Positions 48,501-58,600 of a stretch of DNA of 64,000 nt are shown in pieces. Under the pieces are notes generated by a model that worked only from the letters and a program-made list of their open reading frames with translations, made no database searches and was not told where the DNA came from. This DNA is from JBPOFY01 sp051252415 (GTDB lineage Bacteria; Verrucomicrobiota; Verrucomicrobiia; Opitutales; Coraliomargaritaceae). The stretch lies in contig JBPOGA010000013.1 in NCBI GenBank assembly GCA_051252415.1, positions 43,522 through 107,521 of the forward strand, read 5' to 3'. Position 1 is the stretch's first letter. Each line of letters begins with the position of its first letter. The translations under genes were made by a program, and so were the position numbers.

Positions 48501-51500
48501 GAATTGGCATCCAACGCTGTAATCATACAATAATTCTTCAGCTCATGTATTGTTGGATCATAAGTCAGCGACTGATCCATACCCAAATCATAAGCGGTTA
48601 CAGCAGGATCGATAATGTCGAACCAATTGAGGTTAAAGGCGACGCCTGTCTCGCCCGATACCGGTGCCCAGACGAGATATAAATCATGAACCCCAGGCGT
48701 GTAACCACTGAGATTGATGTCCTGCGAACCCCATGTCTGTGCACCACCGGTATCGTTGATAATCATCGTGCCAATGACTGTCCCTGTTGTGCTACCTAAG
48801 CGCACTTCAAGCTGGCCGATTTCTGCGCCATAAGTGGCTACGCGTGCCCTGAAGACGGCCCCCGTTGGAAGTGGAATATCGTCGTAGCGTGCCCAATCCC
48901 CAGTATGAGAATTACTCAAGTTAAAACCACCAAAGTAGTCTCTGGCAGTTTCGAGACCGAATCCGCTTTGAGCATCATAATCTTCGGCTTCATACCATGA
49001 GGTGTCCACAAAGTTGAGAGACTCTACGGGTGAAAGCGGGCTTTCCCCCATGGAGTTAACTGCACTGATCGCATAGTAATAGTGCGTGCCGTAATTGACG
49101 TTAGTGTCTATGTAGCTAGTTCCTGTGAGTCCTGTAAGGTAAGGAGTCGTAAAGGGGCCAGCGGCTTGTGTCGAGCGATAGAGATTGTAGGTGTCCGCCT
49201 CAAAGGATTCCAGCCAGCGCAGGGGAATCTCATCGCAAGCAGGTGACGCATAGATGGCAAAGGGCGCTTCTGGTATTTCTATCGCTTCGCCACCGTCGCC
49301 GCCCGTAATCCGGACATCTGTAAACGTGGCTGTGGACTGGTTAGTTGTTTGATCCGAGCTAACAGCGAGTCCGAAATAGGCAGTCGCGCCGACAGCGTAA
49401 TCAGCACTCTCGCCGCAACTCCAACTGATACCATCGGGCGAGCTGTAGCAATTCACACGGTCGCCGATCCGTTCGATTTTAAGCCAATAAGGAACCTTTG
49501 GATCCGCCATGCGGGGGTAGGTGCGGGAACCGCTATTGCCTTGGTGGCTGTGCGCTACGTCGCCACGCCTGAACGAATGCATTGTGGGATCGGCACCGAA
49601 GGGTCCCTTGATAATGATCGCTTGCATATCGGCCGTATCAGTCAGGTTCTCAGAAAACACTAATCCAGCACGAGCGTCATTTGTAGATCCGCCGGTAAGT
49701 CCCGTCAGTTTTGCGATAATCGTGGCATCTCCAGTGACGGGCAGATAAGCAAAATGATAATCTGGTGGGGCACTGTACCACATTGTTGGGCCATTTCCGC
49801 TGACTGTCCATGTTTTGGAAACAGCATTATACAGTGCGACTCCTGCATTGGTATTTCCCATGTAGGCACTGTTCAAACTTGTCACAGATGATACAGCGGC
49901 CGGGCTAGGCGCAGAGGCTGCAGGAGCTGTTGCAGTGGAGCCATCGATTGCCATTAAGTGACAAAATGAACTCTCAGATTGCGGGGCAACACTCAGGTAT
50001 TTTTCAAGGTAAGGCGCACTCATCCCCTTCCGAACCACATAAGCACTGTGGAGAATACTCAGCATTTTTGAATCGATCCCAGCCGAATGATAAATGTCAT
50101 CATCAAAGGTGTGTATTTCAGGATACACATCGTAGACCGTGCCTGCCTGAATAAAGGGAGTATCCACCAATAAGTTGTGGCGCGAAATATACTCACCTAC
50201 GGCCAAGAGGCGGTTATCATACTCCGAAAAGACATCGACCCCTTGATGCCAAAAAGTTTCCGCAGCCCACGCCATCAACAAGACTTGACCTTGGTCATGT
50301 GAATCACGACCGGTATCGCCGACCTGACCGTTGGGCAGAGTGTTGAGCAATGCGGCGGCGGCATCCGAACGGAAGACTTCAAGACACTGATTGAATTTCA
50401 CCTCATCGTCATTGAAGACCGCAATAGCCAATGCTGCAGCAAACTGAGCCATACCCTGATTCGCCGACCTTAACGGATCTGGAACAGCAAGGTGGTCGAG
50501 AGGAGAATCCCACCAAACATTTTCAAAGTAGGTCTTACAAGTAGTGGTGTCCGCTTCGGTCCAACCGGGCCAAGTGCCACGCAGAATTTCTGCGCCTTCA
50601 AAAACACTGTGAGCGTGGTAGCCCATATCTAGGTAAGTCTCGCCAGCAAGAAAGGTCGTATGGGTATTTGCCCAGAGAATAAGCAGATCGCGCGCCTTCT
50701 GTGCATAAGCCGCATTATCGGTAAAATACCACATGCGAGCTAGATGATGAATCGCCAGCATATCATCTCTCCAGGCGTTTCGATTTTCTGCTGCGGTATG
50801 CCCCACATCGGTAATCGTTCCATCTTGGTTCGGAGTATAGCTCAGCGAAGAATACGAGCTGGCTGCCAAGTCATTATAACCCGTTAGCCATGGCTCGACT
50901 GCCAGGTTCGCTTTGACGTGAACCAGATCCCCCAAGGACAACCCGATCCCTGGATGAATAAATCCAATATCAATCGAGTTAATTTCGATACGCCCCAGCG
51001 ACAACTCAAGGTTGGGGCTTTCCGACTGATTAAGGACAAATGCGTAACCAGTTGTAACCGTATTAGTGATTGATGAAGCGGCGTGAGTGCCTGAAAAGCT
51101 GATTGGTGAGCCTCCGTCGCGGGTATCACCCAGGATATCAAGCGACCAACTGCTGCCATTCACGTTGATTGTGACATCTAGTTCAGCATTAGTCACCCCA
51201 GAATCAAGGAGCTCGAGGGTATCGAAGGTCCAACTGGCCAATGTAGTCTTCACATTAGACGCATCGTTGTAAAAAAACGTGCTGGTTCCGGCGGCATTAC
51301 CCGATAACTCACCGAAGCCGAACTCGACATAAAAACCTTCTCCAGGATTGGTTCCCGTATCAGCGGCCCCCGATGTGCCTCGAATGCCCAGATACGTCCG
51401 ATGTGTAGCTCCGTCTCCAGAGTCGTCGGCCGAAACGGCAAAGTTTACATCCTCAAACAGATATGTAGCGCCGCCAGTAGTCGTGGTATTGGCTGCTTCA

Positions 51501-51796
51501 TTTGAAGCAATCCTTGCGCGACGCCCCCCATTGATTGGCGAGTCAAGCACCACTTCCCCCCCAGCCTCTGTCACAGAGGCAGCTGAACCACCGACGCCAG
51601 ACGCGAAGCCAGTGCCAACCCCCGACGTATTAGTCCCGATAGCAGCATCATCGAAGCTGTCATCCACAATAAGAGTGGCGTGGGCCACCGGTAATGCCAA
51701 CAAGCTCGCGGTGAAAAGTAACAGCTGGTTGAGCGAGCGAAATGAAGCAGCAGGCATACACCTAAGCTTTCTCTTTTGAAGTTGGGGGATATTCAT
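45590..51796 (-). CDS. Giant secreted alginate-lyase-superfamily protein A with CBM6 and B-repeats
   Basis: A 2068-residue exported protein. In order: leader (1-40), jelly-roll domain shared with the PEP-CTERM protein at 34815 (41-272), an alginate-lyase-superfamily (PF05426, PL38-like) (alpha/alpha) domain (280-605), a jelly-roll (635-835), FN3 (845-930), CBM6 (935-1062), a pentapeptide-like stretch (about 1095-1245), CBM6, one InlB-type B-repeat, CBM6, five tandem 71-residue B-repeats, and a C-terminal module (EEWRFNNFGTYANTGTAADD). Lyase marks include MGYHAHSVFEGAEIL, SANQGMAQFAAALAIAVF and RDSHDQGQVLLMAWAAETFW. It likely cleaves a uronic-acid polymer outside the inner membrane. The start could be the ATG at 51757. 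Substrate is not evident; alginate itself is only one possibility. Confidence 0.82.
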   Translation of the reverse strand: MNIPQLQKRKLRCMPAASFRSLNQLLLFTASLLALPVAHATLIVDDSFDDAAIGTNTSGVGTGFASGVGGSAASVTEAGGEVVLDSPINGGRRARIASNEAANTTTTGGATYLFEDVNFAVSADDSGDGATHRTYLGIRGTSGAADTGTNPGEGFYVEFGFGELSGNAAGTSTFFYNDASNVKTTLASWTFDTLELLDSGVTNAELDVTINVNGSSWSLDILGDTRDGGSPISFSGTHAASSITNTVTTGYAFVLNQSESPNLELSLGRIEINSIDIGFIHPGIGLSLGDLVHVKANLAVEPWLTGYNDLAASSYSSLSYTPNQDGTITDVGHTAAENRNAWRDDMLAIHHLARMWYFTDNAAYAQKARDLLILWANTHTTFLAGETYLDMGYHAHSVFEGAEILRGTWPGWTEADTTTCKTYFENVWWDSPLDHLAVPDPLRSANQGMAQFAAALAIAVFNDDEVKFNQCLEVFRSDAAAALLNTLPNGQVGDTGRDSHDQGQVLLMAWAAETFWHQGVDVFSEYDNRLLAVGEYISRHNLLVDTPFIQAGTVYDVYPEIHTFDDDIYHSAGIDSKMLSILHSAYVVRKGMSAPYLEKYLSVAPQSESSFCHLMAIDGSTATAPAASAPSPAAVSSVTSLNSAYMGNTNAGVALYNAVSKTWTVSGNGPTMWYSAPPDYHFAYLPVTGDATIIAKLTGLTGGSTNDARAGLVFSENLTDTADMQAIIIKGPFGADPTMHSFRRGDVAHSHQGNSGSRTYPRMADPKVPYWLKIERIGDRVNCYSSPDGISWSCGESADYAVGATAYFGLAVSSDQTTNQSTATFTDVRITGGDGGEAIEIPEAPFAIYASPACDEIPLRWLESFEADTYNLYRSTQAAGPFTTPYLTGLTGTSYIDTNVNYGTHYYYAISAVNSMGESPLSPVESLNFVDTSWYEAEDYDAQSGFGLETARDYFGGFNLSNSHTGDWARYDDIPLPTGAVFRARVATYGAEIGQLEVRLGSTTGTVIGTMIINDTGGAQTWGSQDINLSGYTPGVHDLYLVWAPVSGETGVAFNLNWFDIIDPAVTAYDLGMDQSLTYDPTIHELKNYCMITALDANSTYLQLLDGSDFSNLDFTELGITSWTTNDFGSATATTWDGANLNGITLYAGGDFGNGDSYVGADFSNVTWGTATSTADLFNGGSGATSAATAANAINFSGADLSLITGAARTTMINNLGAFDGGTPIGPIIDSTFVANSGWDSAALIAAGWQYNTIDAFSVIEAEDYDDQSGVLTQNTGDTGGGLNLQAIDNGDWAAYYNVDFGSGANEFQARVASNTSGGNIEVRLGSPTGTLVGTAIVPGTGNWQSYVTVTASVSGASGVHDLYLVFTGGSGALFNLNWFTFNQAVVTHTLTYTAGANGSITGTSPQVVSEGNDGSAVTADADVGYEFVNWSDSSTDNPRTDTNVTGDVTVTANFQVVPNKDAFATIEAEDYDDQFGIGTQPSSEGGLNVQLIENGDWTAYYNVDFGSGANEFQARVASNTSGGNIEVRLGSPTGTLVGTAIVPGTGNWQSYVTVNTSISPVSGVQHVYLVYTGGGGYLFNLNWFTFTNTYTLTYTAGANGSISGTSPQTVYSGANGTAVTAVASTNHHFVNWSDGSTANPRTDTSVTGNVTVTANFAIDTYTLTYTAGANGSITGTSPQTIDHGSDGSAVTAVAATNYSFVDWSDGSTANPRTDLSVTEDVTVTANFTIDTYTLTYTAGANGSITGSSPQTVDHGSDGSAVTAVADANYSFVDWSDGSTDNPRTDLSVTEDVTVTANFTIDTYTLTYTAGANGSITGTSPQTVDHGSDGSAVTAVADANYSFVDWSDGSTDNPRTDLSVTEDVTVTANFTIDTYTLTYTAGANGSITGTSPQTVDHGSDGSAVTAVADANYSFVDWSDGSTDNPRTDLSVTSDVTVTANFALNYSELEEWRFNNFGTYANTGTAADDFDADFDGILNLIEYATGTDPNSPSIASFTIQPSAGSGLEVSFDRILDPSLNYIVEGTDNLGSVIWDPIWTGTGASADEVVVPDTLWPSGVKYFLRLSVSD
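45970..47032 (-). repeat. Five tandem 213-bp coding repeats (B-repeat domains)
   Basis: Within giant lyase A, a 213-bp unit (71 codons) is repeated about five times. The copies around 46201-46413 and 46414-46626 are almost identical in DNA, and the outer copies diverge. Each encodes a domain with ANGSITGTSPQTV, FVDWSDGST and NPRTD. The near-identity suggests recent expansion by unequal recombination. Confidence 0.9.
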
Positions 51797-52289
51797 ATGT
51801 GTGTTGCTGTGTCAGTAGAGTTTGGGTAAATTGAAAACGCCCAGTTTACGTTCACATCGATCTAAAGCAGATGTGTCAGCAGATCTCTAAATTGAGGTAT
51901 ATTATTCAGTTAGGTTAGGGTAAACACTTGTTTTACGAGGTGAATTTTGCCCAAATTAAAACAGATTTCGGACAAACGACCTTCGCGATCAGTGGTAAGC
52001 TTTGATGCAAATGCATCAAAAACTCAGTGGGGGAATAGTTATGTGGGGATTAGGATAAGTAATTGTATATGACAATTGGACAACCAATTAACACTCTCAC
52101 CAGTGTAAACACAAGATTAGACCAACTCAACCGCGTAACTACGATAAACCACGTATACCGCAATCTACACGGCTTACAGTAGTTCAGCTACCGCGCATCA
52201 GATGAACTCATGTCTTGAACCCATCAAGTCATGAGTTTGAATCCACTTGAAATCATGTTAGCACCTTTAATCCGTATTAGGTCCAACGA
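51797..52289. promoter_or_regulatory. Upstream region of giant lyase A with a 9+9 bp palindrome
   Basis: This gene-free spacer contains, at about 51988-52081, a ~95-bp segment resembling one upstream of giant lyase B (58931-59026). Inside it, 52001-52020 is a perfect palindrome of arms TTTGATGCA and TGCATCAAA around AA, of a size typical for LacI-type operators. The shared string then runs CAAAAACTCAGTGGGGG and AATAGTTAT and ends in TGACAATTGGAC. Confidence 0.55.
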
Positions 52290-52610
52290 ATCCGCTGGTT
52301 CTTCACTTGGTTTGAAACCGACTCCATTCGAAATGGCATTTCCCGACGCCACGGCGACCAACCACTGAGTTATCAAAAGCCTCGCGGCTATCAGGCAGTC
52401 ATTCGCTTGGATACAAATGGGAAAGACGCCTACTGCGTGGTGCATACCTTTGCAGACTGTCAGGAAACCCTGACCATTCCAATTGAACAGGATTTTCAAA
52501 TTGTTGCGTCTTTTATGGATCCTTCAATTCATCTTAGAATAGAGAAGCAAGCGCTAGTCATCAATAACCTAACGCCTTTCAGCGGTCTCGCAATCATGCT
52601 CACGTCCTAA
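52290..52610 (+). pseudogene. Decayed 3' end of a GH36 gene
   Basis: An in-frame stretch matching the last ~105 residues of the intact GH36 at 43385-45535: DSIRNGISRRHGDQPLSYQK against DSIRYGSSVRHGEAPISYQK, then PRGYQAV, VVHTF, and NNLTPFSGLAIMLTS against TKLKPFSGLAIKLSAM. The rest of the gene, including all catalytic residues, is missing, and a TAG stands in frame just upstream (about 52278). No start codon or ribosome site fits a functional gene. It is followed by a hairpin like the one behind the intact GH36, then by a convergent giant lyase, so the whole tail-to-tail arrangement is duplicated. Confidence 0.88.
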
Positions 52611-52618
52611 TATATAGG

Positions 52619-52655
52619 AAAAGCACGGAGCACCCCGAAAGGTGTTCCGTGCTTT
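52619..52655. terminator. Bidirectional terminator between the GH36 remnant and giant lyase B
   Basis: Stem AAAGCACGGAGCACC / GGTGTTCCGTGCTTT with a CCGAAA-type loop. It is a close relative of the hairpin at 45542-45580, in the same position relative to the neighbouring genes. Confidence 0.85.
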
Positions 52656-52676
52656 GTCATTTAGAATGAATCAGAG

Positions 52677-55600
52677 TTACTTCGCGGAGATCACGACATC
52701 GTCGATATAGACCCAGTCGGAGTTCCCGCTAGCGTCACAACGGAAGCGCAGTTGTGTCTGATCATTTAGACTGTAGCCCAGAATCGTGACGCTGTCATTA
52801 TAACGAACATCGTTGACGAACTCATCGCTCTCGTTCCATTCCTCCACCGTTGTGAAGTTGGAACCTCCATCGGTCGAGATCTGTAACCAAAAGTCTTCAC
52901 TGGAGTTATCCATGCTCGCGCAGATGTAGGATAGCTCGACTTTCAGCTCACTGTAGCCCGACAGTGTTAGGTTATTGGTAGTCATCACGGATGTGCTGGT
53001 ATCGTCACGTAGACGCACACAGTAAGTGCCGTTGGCGTAAGCGGAATCGTTGGAGCTGCGACGTGCATCGCTACCTCCGTCGTTCCAGATACCCCAGCCA
53101 GACTCGAAGTCGTTCGAGTCGATTTGGGTCCAGCTCGCGACCGCTGCATCGACGGTGATGTTCAATGTCGCCGTGTCGGAGGCGAAGCCATCGGACGCCG
53201 CGACCGTGAATACGTTGGCTCCAACATCGCCAGCACTTGGAGTGCCGGAGAGTGTGCCATCCGCAGCAACAGAGAGCCAAGCCGGACCGCTTACCTTCGA
53301 GTAGGTGAGCGGATCGCTGTCGGCGTCCGTTGCGCTACCAGCGATCGTATCGCTGTATGCGGCGTTCTCCGTGGCGTTGCTTGTGCTGATCGGATCAGCC
53401 GTGAACACCGGCGGATTATTCACTGGTGCTGCGGTGATATCGATCCAGTTCACATTGATGCCACCATCAAGGAACTCGAGGCTGAGAACGACTGGATCAG
53501 TCGTAGTAAGCACTGCCGCATATCCAGTGGTGATATCCGCGTAGGTTTGTATTCCACCTGTGTTCGGCACGCTGACGGTATCGAGTTCAACGCCGTCGAT
53601 CGTGATGCGCACATTGGAGGCGGCCCCATCGTTGGCGGCTCGCAGGGTGATGAGGTAATCGCCGGGGATGACATCCTGGACGATGTATTCGAGCCATTCA
53701 CCGGCTGCGGTGTAACCGACATTGAATGCGCCACTGCTATCACCGGTGACTTCAACATCGACATCGTCCGTGCGGTAAGCACCACCGGTGTTGCCGGCAG
53801 TCGTGTCATGGTAACCGTAGCCTTCAATGCCCTCATCGTAGTCCTCGGCTTCGATCAGACCTGGGATCGCGTGCGGGCCGTTGTAGGCGACCGGTGTCGC
53901 GAAGTTCGCGGTCACGGTGATGTCGCCGGAGACGTTGAGGTCGGTGCGCGGATTCTCCGTGCTGCTATCACTCCAATCCACGAAGTAGTATTCAACATTT
54001 GGAACTGCAGTCACAGTGGAACCGTTGGCACCATGATTAACTGTTTGCGAACTACTACCTGTGATCGATCCGTTAACGTCAGACGTGTAGGTCAGCGTGT
54101 AGCTGTTGATCGCGAAGGTCGCAGTCACAGTAACATCGCTGGTTACGTTCGTATCCGTGCGCGGGTTGGCTGTGCTGCCATCGCTCCAGTTGACGAAGGA
54201 GTAGCCCGTGTCCGCTACCGCGGTAACCGCGGTTCCGTTGCCACCTTGGGCCACGGTTTGCGGACTAGTGCCGGAGATCGAACCGTTCACACCAGCGGTG
54301 TAGGTCAGCGTGTAGCTGTTAGTCGAGAAGTTTGCTGTCACGGTAACATCGCTGGTTACGTTCGTATCCGTGCGAGGGTTGGCCGTGCTGCCATCACTCC
54401 AGTTAACGAAGGAGTAGCCGGAGTCCGCTACCGCGGTTACGGAGCTACCGTTGCCACCTGCGTTTACAACCTGCGGACTTGTTCCGGAGATCGAACCATT
54501 GGCCCCGGCATTGTAGGTCAAGGTGTAAGTGCTAGATACATCTGCAAAGCTAAACCAGTTTAAGTTAAACAGATATCCGCTGCCACCCGTGAACACCAGA
54601 TAGAGGTGATGCACACCACTGACTTCGCTGATGCTTGTCGTGACTGTCGTCCAAGTCTGCCAGCCGTTGGTGCCATTCACGATACATGTGCCCAGCAAGG
54701 TTCCGGTAGGGCTACCCAGACGAAGCTCGATGTTACCGCCTGCGGTATCGCTGGCGACGCGTGCTTGGAACTCATTCGCCCCGCTGCCGAAATCGACATT
54801 GTAGTAAGCCGCCCAATCGCCGTTTTGAATCGCCTGAACATTCAGACCACCTTCGCTACAAGTTTGTGTCGAAACACCGGACTGATCATTGTAATCCTCA
54901 CCTTCAATCGTGGCGAAGGCATTCTTATTTGGAACCACTTGGAAGTTGGCAGTCACGTTGATATCGGCACTCACGTTAGTGTCTGTGCGCGGGTTGGTCG
55001 TGCTGCTGTCACTCCAGTTCACGAATTGATAGCCAACATCCGGAACAGCGGTCACGGTCGAACCATCGGCACCGGCGCTCACGGTCTGTGAACTGCTACC
55101 CGATATGGAGCCATTGAGACCCGCGGTGTAATTGAGTGCGTAGTAGACAGGAACATCGACCGGTGTGCCATAGCTCGCGTAGAGACTCGCGACGGCATTC
55201 GCATCCAACTCTTTGTCGTAAATCTGAACTTCGTCGATACTACCGGTGTAGTAGGCACCTGAAGTCTGACTGCCGATCGTTGCCGAAGCAATCGTGGTCA
55301 TGGTTTTCGTCTTGCCCGTGCCGGAGTGCCATTCGATTCCGTTGCGGTAAATCTTCATGATGCCCGTCGTGGCGTTCTTGGTAAACACCCAGTGGCACCA
55401 GGAACCTTCGAACTCAGCTTCGGTCGCCGTCTTGTTAATACGGTCATAGCCGGAGTCGCCCGCATCCCAGTAAACAATGGAGTTCCCCCATGGCAGGTGC
55501 ACATTCAGGATACGTCCACCCGTGCTGTTGACCGCATAGAAGGCGGAATTGTCCTGTGGCAGACTTGCATCACCATAAGCCCAGAATGAGACAGTCACTT

Positions 55601-58600
55601 CATTCACGATGTTGCTGAAAGCAGAACCGGGAAGCTGGACTTGCGCTGAAGCACCGTCGTAGGCCAATGAGGAGTTGAAGCCCGATGCTTCCCAAGTGGC
55701 ATTGACGACCGTGGCATTGTGACCATTGCCGGTGCTGTCTACAGCCGCGGTGCCAGTGCCCTCATCAAAGGACCAATCCGCTACAGGCAAAATTTGCACT
55801 GCTTCAAAAGTGAAGCTGTTCAAGTCAAATACATTGGAAGCACCCCCAAAGTTCACGCGAAGCTGTTGCACTCCTTGAGAGAGAGGAACCGATGTAGCGA
55901 TGACAAGGTCTTGCCAGTCAGATGCACCAGAGGATGCGGGAGCTCCATGAGGGACACTAACGGCTCCGGTCAAATCGACGCCATCAAAACTCATTTGCAC
56001 TGTGCCACCCGGAGCGGTTGATGCGTAACGGAGAATTATATTATAGTTATCTGAACTCGGAACCGAGATGGTGTAAGTCACCCATTCCCCGCTTTCGATA
56101 TCGGAGATGGCATAGCCACCTTCCGATGCGGTGCTGATGTCCACGCTTTCAGCTAGGCGATATCCGAGACCAGAATTCGTGTCACTGTTATCACTGTAGG
56201 TACGACCCTGGCCATCGAGGGCAAAGTAGTCATAGTTCTCCGCTTCGATCGTAGTCGGCAAAGTGTTCATCGCGTAATCAGGCGTATCGCCGACAAAGCC
56301 CTGAATCGGGTCACCAGGACTTACGCGGCGAAAGGTCAAACCGCCCCATGAAGGATGGTCCCAAGGTGTTCCTTCTCCCTCGAAACCTTGATCCGCGATC
56401 AATAAATCGAGTCCACGTTCCAACCATTTAGTGTCATCCGAGTCGACCCCGATCCGGTCGCGGTAATGGGCAATGTTCATTTCATAGACCGGGTCGTCAT
56501 TGAAAGTCCCCCGTAGAAGGTACTCCGGCCCCACATTCTGAGCAAGATAGGGATTCGCCTTTAGCGAAAACCAGCGTCCGGATTGATCGCGACGTTGAAT
56601 GAATTCACCGTTCTCAACTGTCGGTTCCCAAGATGTCGTTTGGTCAGGGAATGAATTTACGAAACTGAGATTGTATCGATAGAAGTATTCGAGTCCCAGG
56701 AGCGGACGGTTATCGAGATATCCGTAGAGATCGTCCCCTTGGCTCCACGCCATTTCAGACATGGTTGCGATGATACCGATTCCAGCCAAGCCATGAGCCA
56801 TGTCGCGAGAAAATTCCTGCCCCTGGCCATTGGGATAAATGTAGTTGTGAATGACTTCATTGTAACCGTAGTCAGCAATCGTGTTTTCTTCACCGGTGCG
56901 ATTATATTCAAGAAAGTGCTCATAAGTGGCGATCTGTGTGTCCGCAATCGAAGGGCCGCTAATATAAGGAATGTCATCGGCACGAGCGGGGGCTCCTTGT
57001 AGGTAGCGAAGCGCTCGATCATACATGATCTCATTGTCTAAGAAGACCCCGATAGACATCACGCAACGCATTGCAAATAGACCTTGATTGCCGTGTCGGG
57101 CAGGATCCCCTTGGTAGGCTCTCCAATAGATGCTACGGTTTCCAGTTGGCTCTACAGTGTTCGAGTAACCAGGATAGACTAACATGTCTTTGAAGGCCTG
57201 TAGGTCGGCGGGGGCCCAACCGCTGTAGGTACTCTTGATGATTTCCGCTGCTTCAATAAGGCGCCAATGGCGACCTGCATCCAGAGGAATGCCATCAATG
57301 TTTTGAACCCCGGACCATGCTGTAAAGATACGGATCGAAGCTTCAGCATGCCTTTCATCTCCTGTGATATACCACATCAGGGCGTTGTAATAGGCCGCAA
57401 CTCCGTCATTTCTAAGTGCATTGTTATTGGCAGTCCCACCATTCGTTGCCAATTCAGCGGCAGCACTGCTTGGCTGATAAGTATGCTGAGCCCAGCCCTT
57501 TGTACTCAGAGAAGCGAAGGTGCTGGCGTAAGGTTCAATGCCGGCAGCCACCATGTCGCGCATCCGGTCTAGGTCGGACAACTTATGGGAAAGCCCCGGG
57601 TGGACAAAATTGCGGCTATTCGGATTGCCTGCCGCGGAAACGGTGAGGCGCTTATTGGCACTATCGACCTGAAAACTCCAGATATTCGTATCGACCGAAG
57701 GTGCCAATTGGAGGCCATTGTCAGTCACGTTACCTTCCCATTCCATGACGGTGTATGTGCCGCCGTTAAGCATAGCTGCCGTAAAATCGACATCCAGAAG
57801 GGCTCCGCTCTCAAAGACGACATCGCCCCCCACCCCGTTATCATCGTAGTCATCGATAAAGATGGGCGTAACGCCCTGAGTGGTTTTATCGATACGAACG
57901 CTGAGAATGGATCCTGCATTCTGCGTCCAAACCCCATCGACCGAACCATGCGAACCAATTCCAATCGAGCCGGAGTGCGAACCGATGACCTCAAAACGGC
58001 CAGTCCCTCCCGCAGTCGATCCAAGCTGGACGCCACCTCGTGTGCTAAAACTACCGCTGCTAATGCGGAACGTCCCGTCACCGGTTCCGTTGCGAGCAAG
58101 AAACAGCGAGTGCCCTCCGCTTTCACGAATCACAGTGAGGCTACCACTATGAATATGATAAGTCCCCGAGGCGGAGTTGCTACCAACCTCAAGGCGGTTA
58201 ATCGAGACTATGCCACCTTCCTGCTGAACGTATCCCAGATTGCCAATACCACTTCCAATGATACTGGTTACCGACGCATTCGCATTCGCAGTGAGCGAGG
58301 CAGGACTGCCGATCTGAAGTCGACCAATGCCACTCGTTCCAATACGAATGCCCTGAATGTCATTCGGCGCGGCAATGCTGAGGTTCGCAGTGCTGTCAAG
58401 TAAGGCGATATCACTGCTCGTGGGATATGTCCCACTGTTCCAGTTCGTATCGGTGGCCCACTCTCCTCCGGAAACACCGGAGTAATTTATGTCGGCAGCG
58501 GTAGCCTGCGGGGAGGACATTCCAAGGAACAGTGCGACTCCTGTCATAACGCTCTTGAACAATCCTCGGGTGGAACAGTTTCTATTTATATTTTTTTTCA

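Noticed and set aside
52224..52499. - strand frame of 91 residues near the GH36 remnant
   Set aside because: The + strand carries clear homology to the GH36 C terminus, so the opposite frame is a shadow.
53124..54563. Open + strand frame of 479 residues
   Set aside because: It is entirely antisense to giant lyase B, whose domains are clear on the other strand. Composition (many Arg, Cys, His) is that of a reverse-complement shadow.
57585..58403. Open + strand frame of 272 residues
   Set aside because: Antisense to the N-terminal domains of giant lyase B; no recognisable features.
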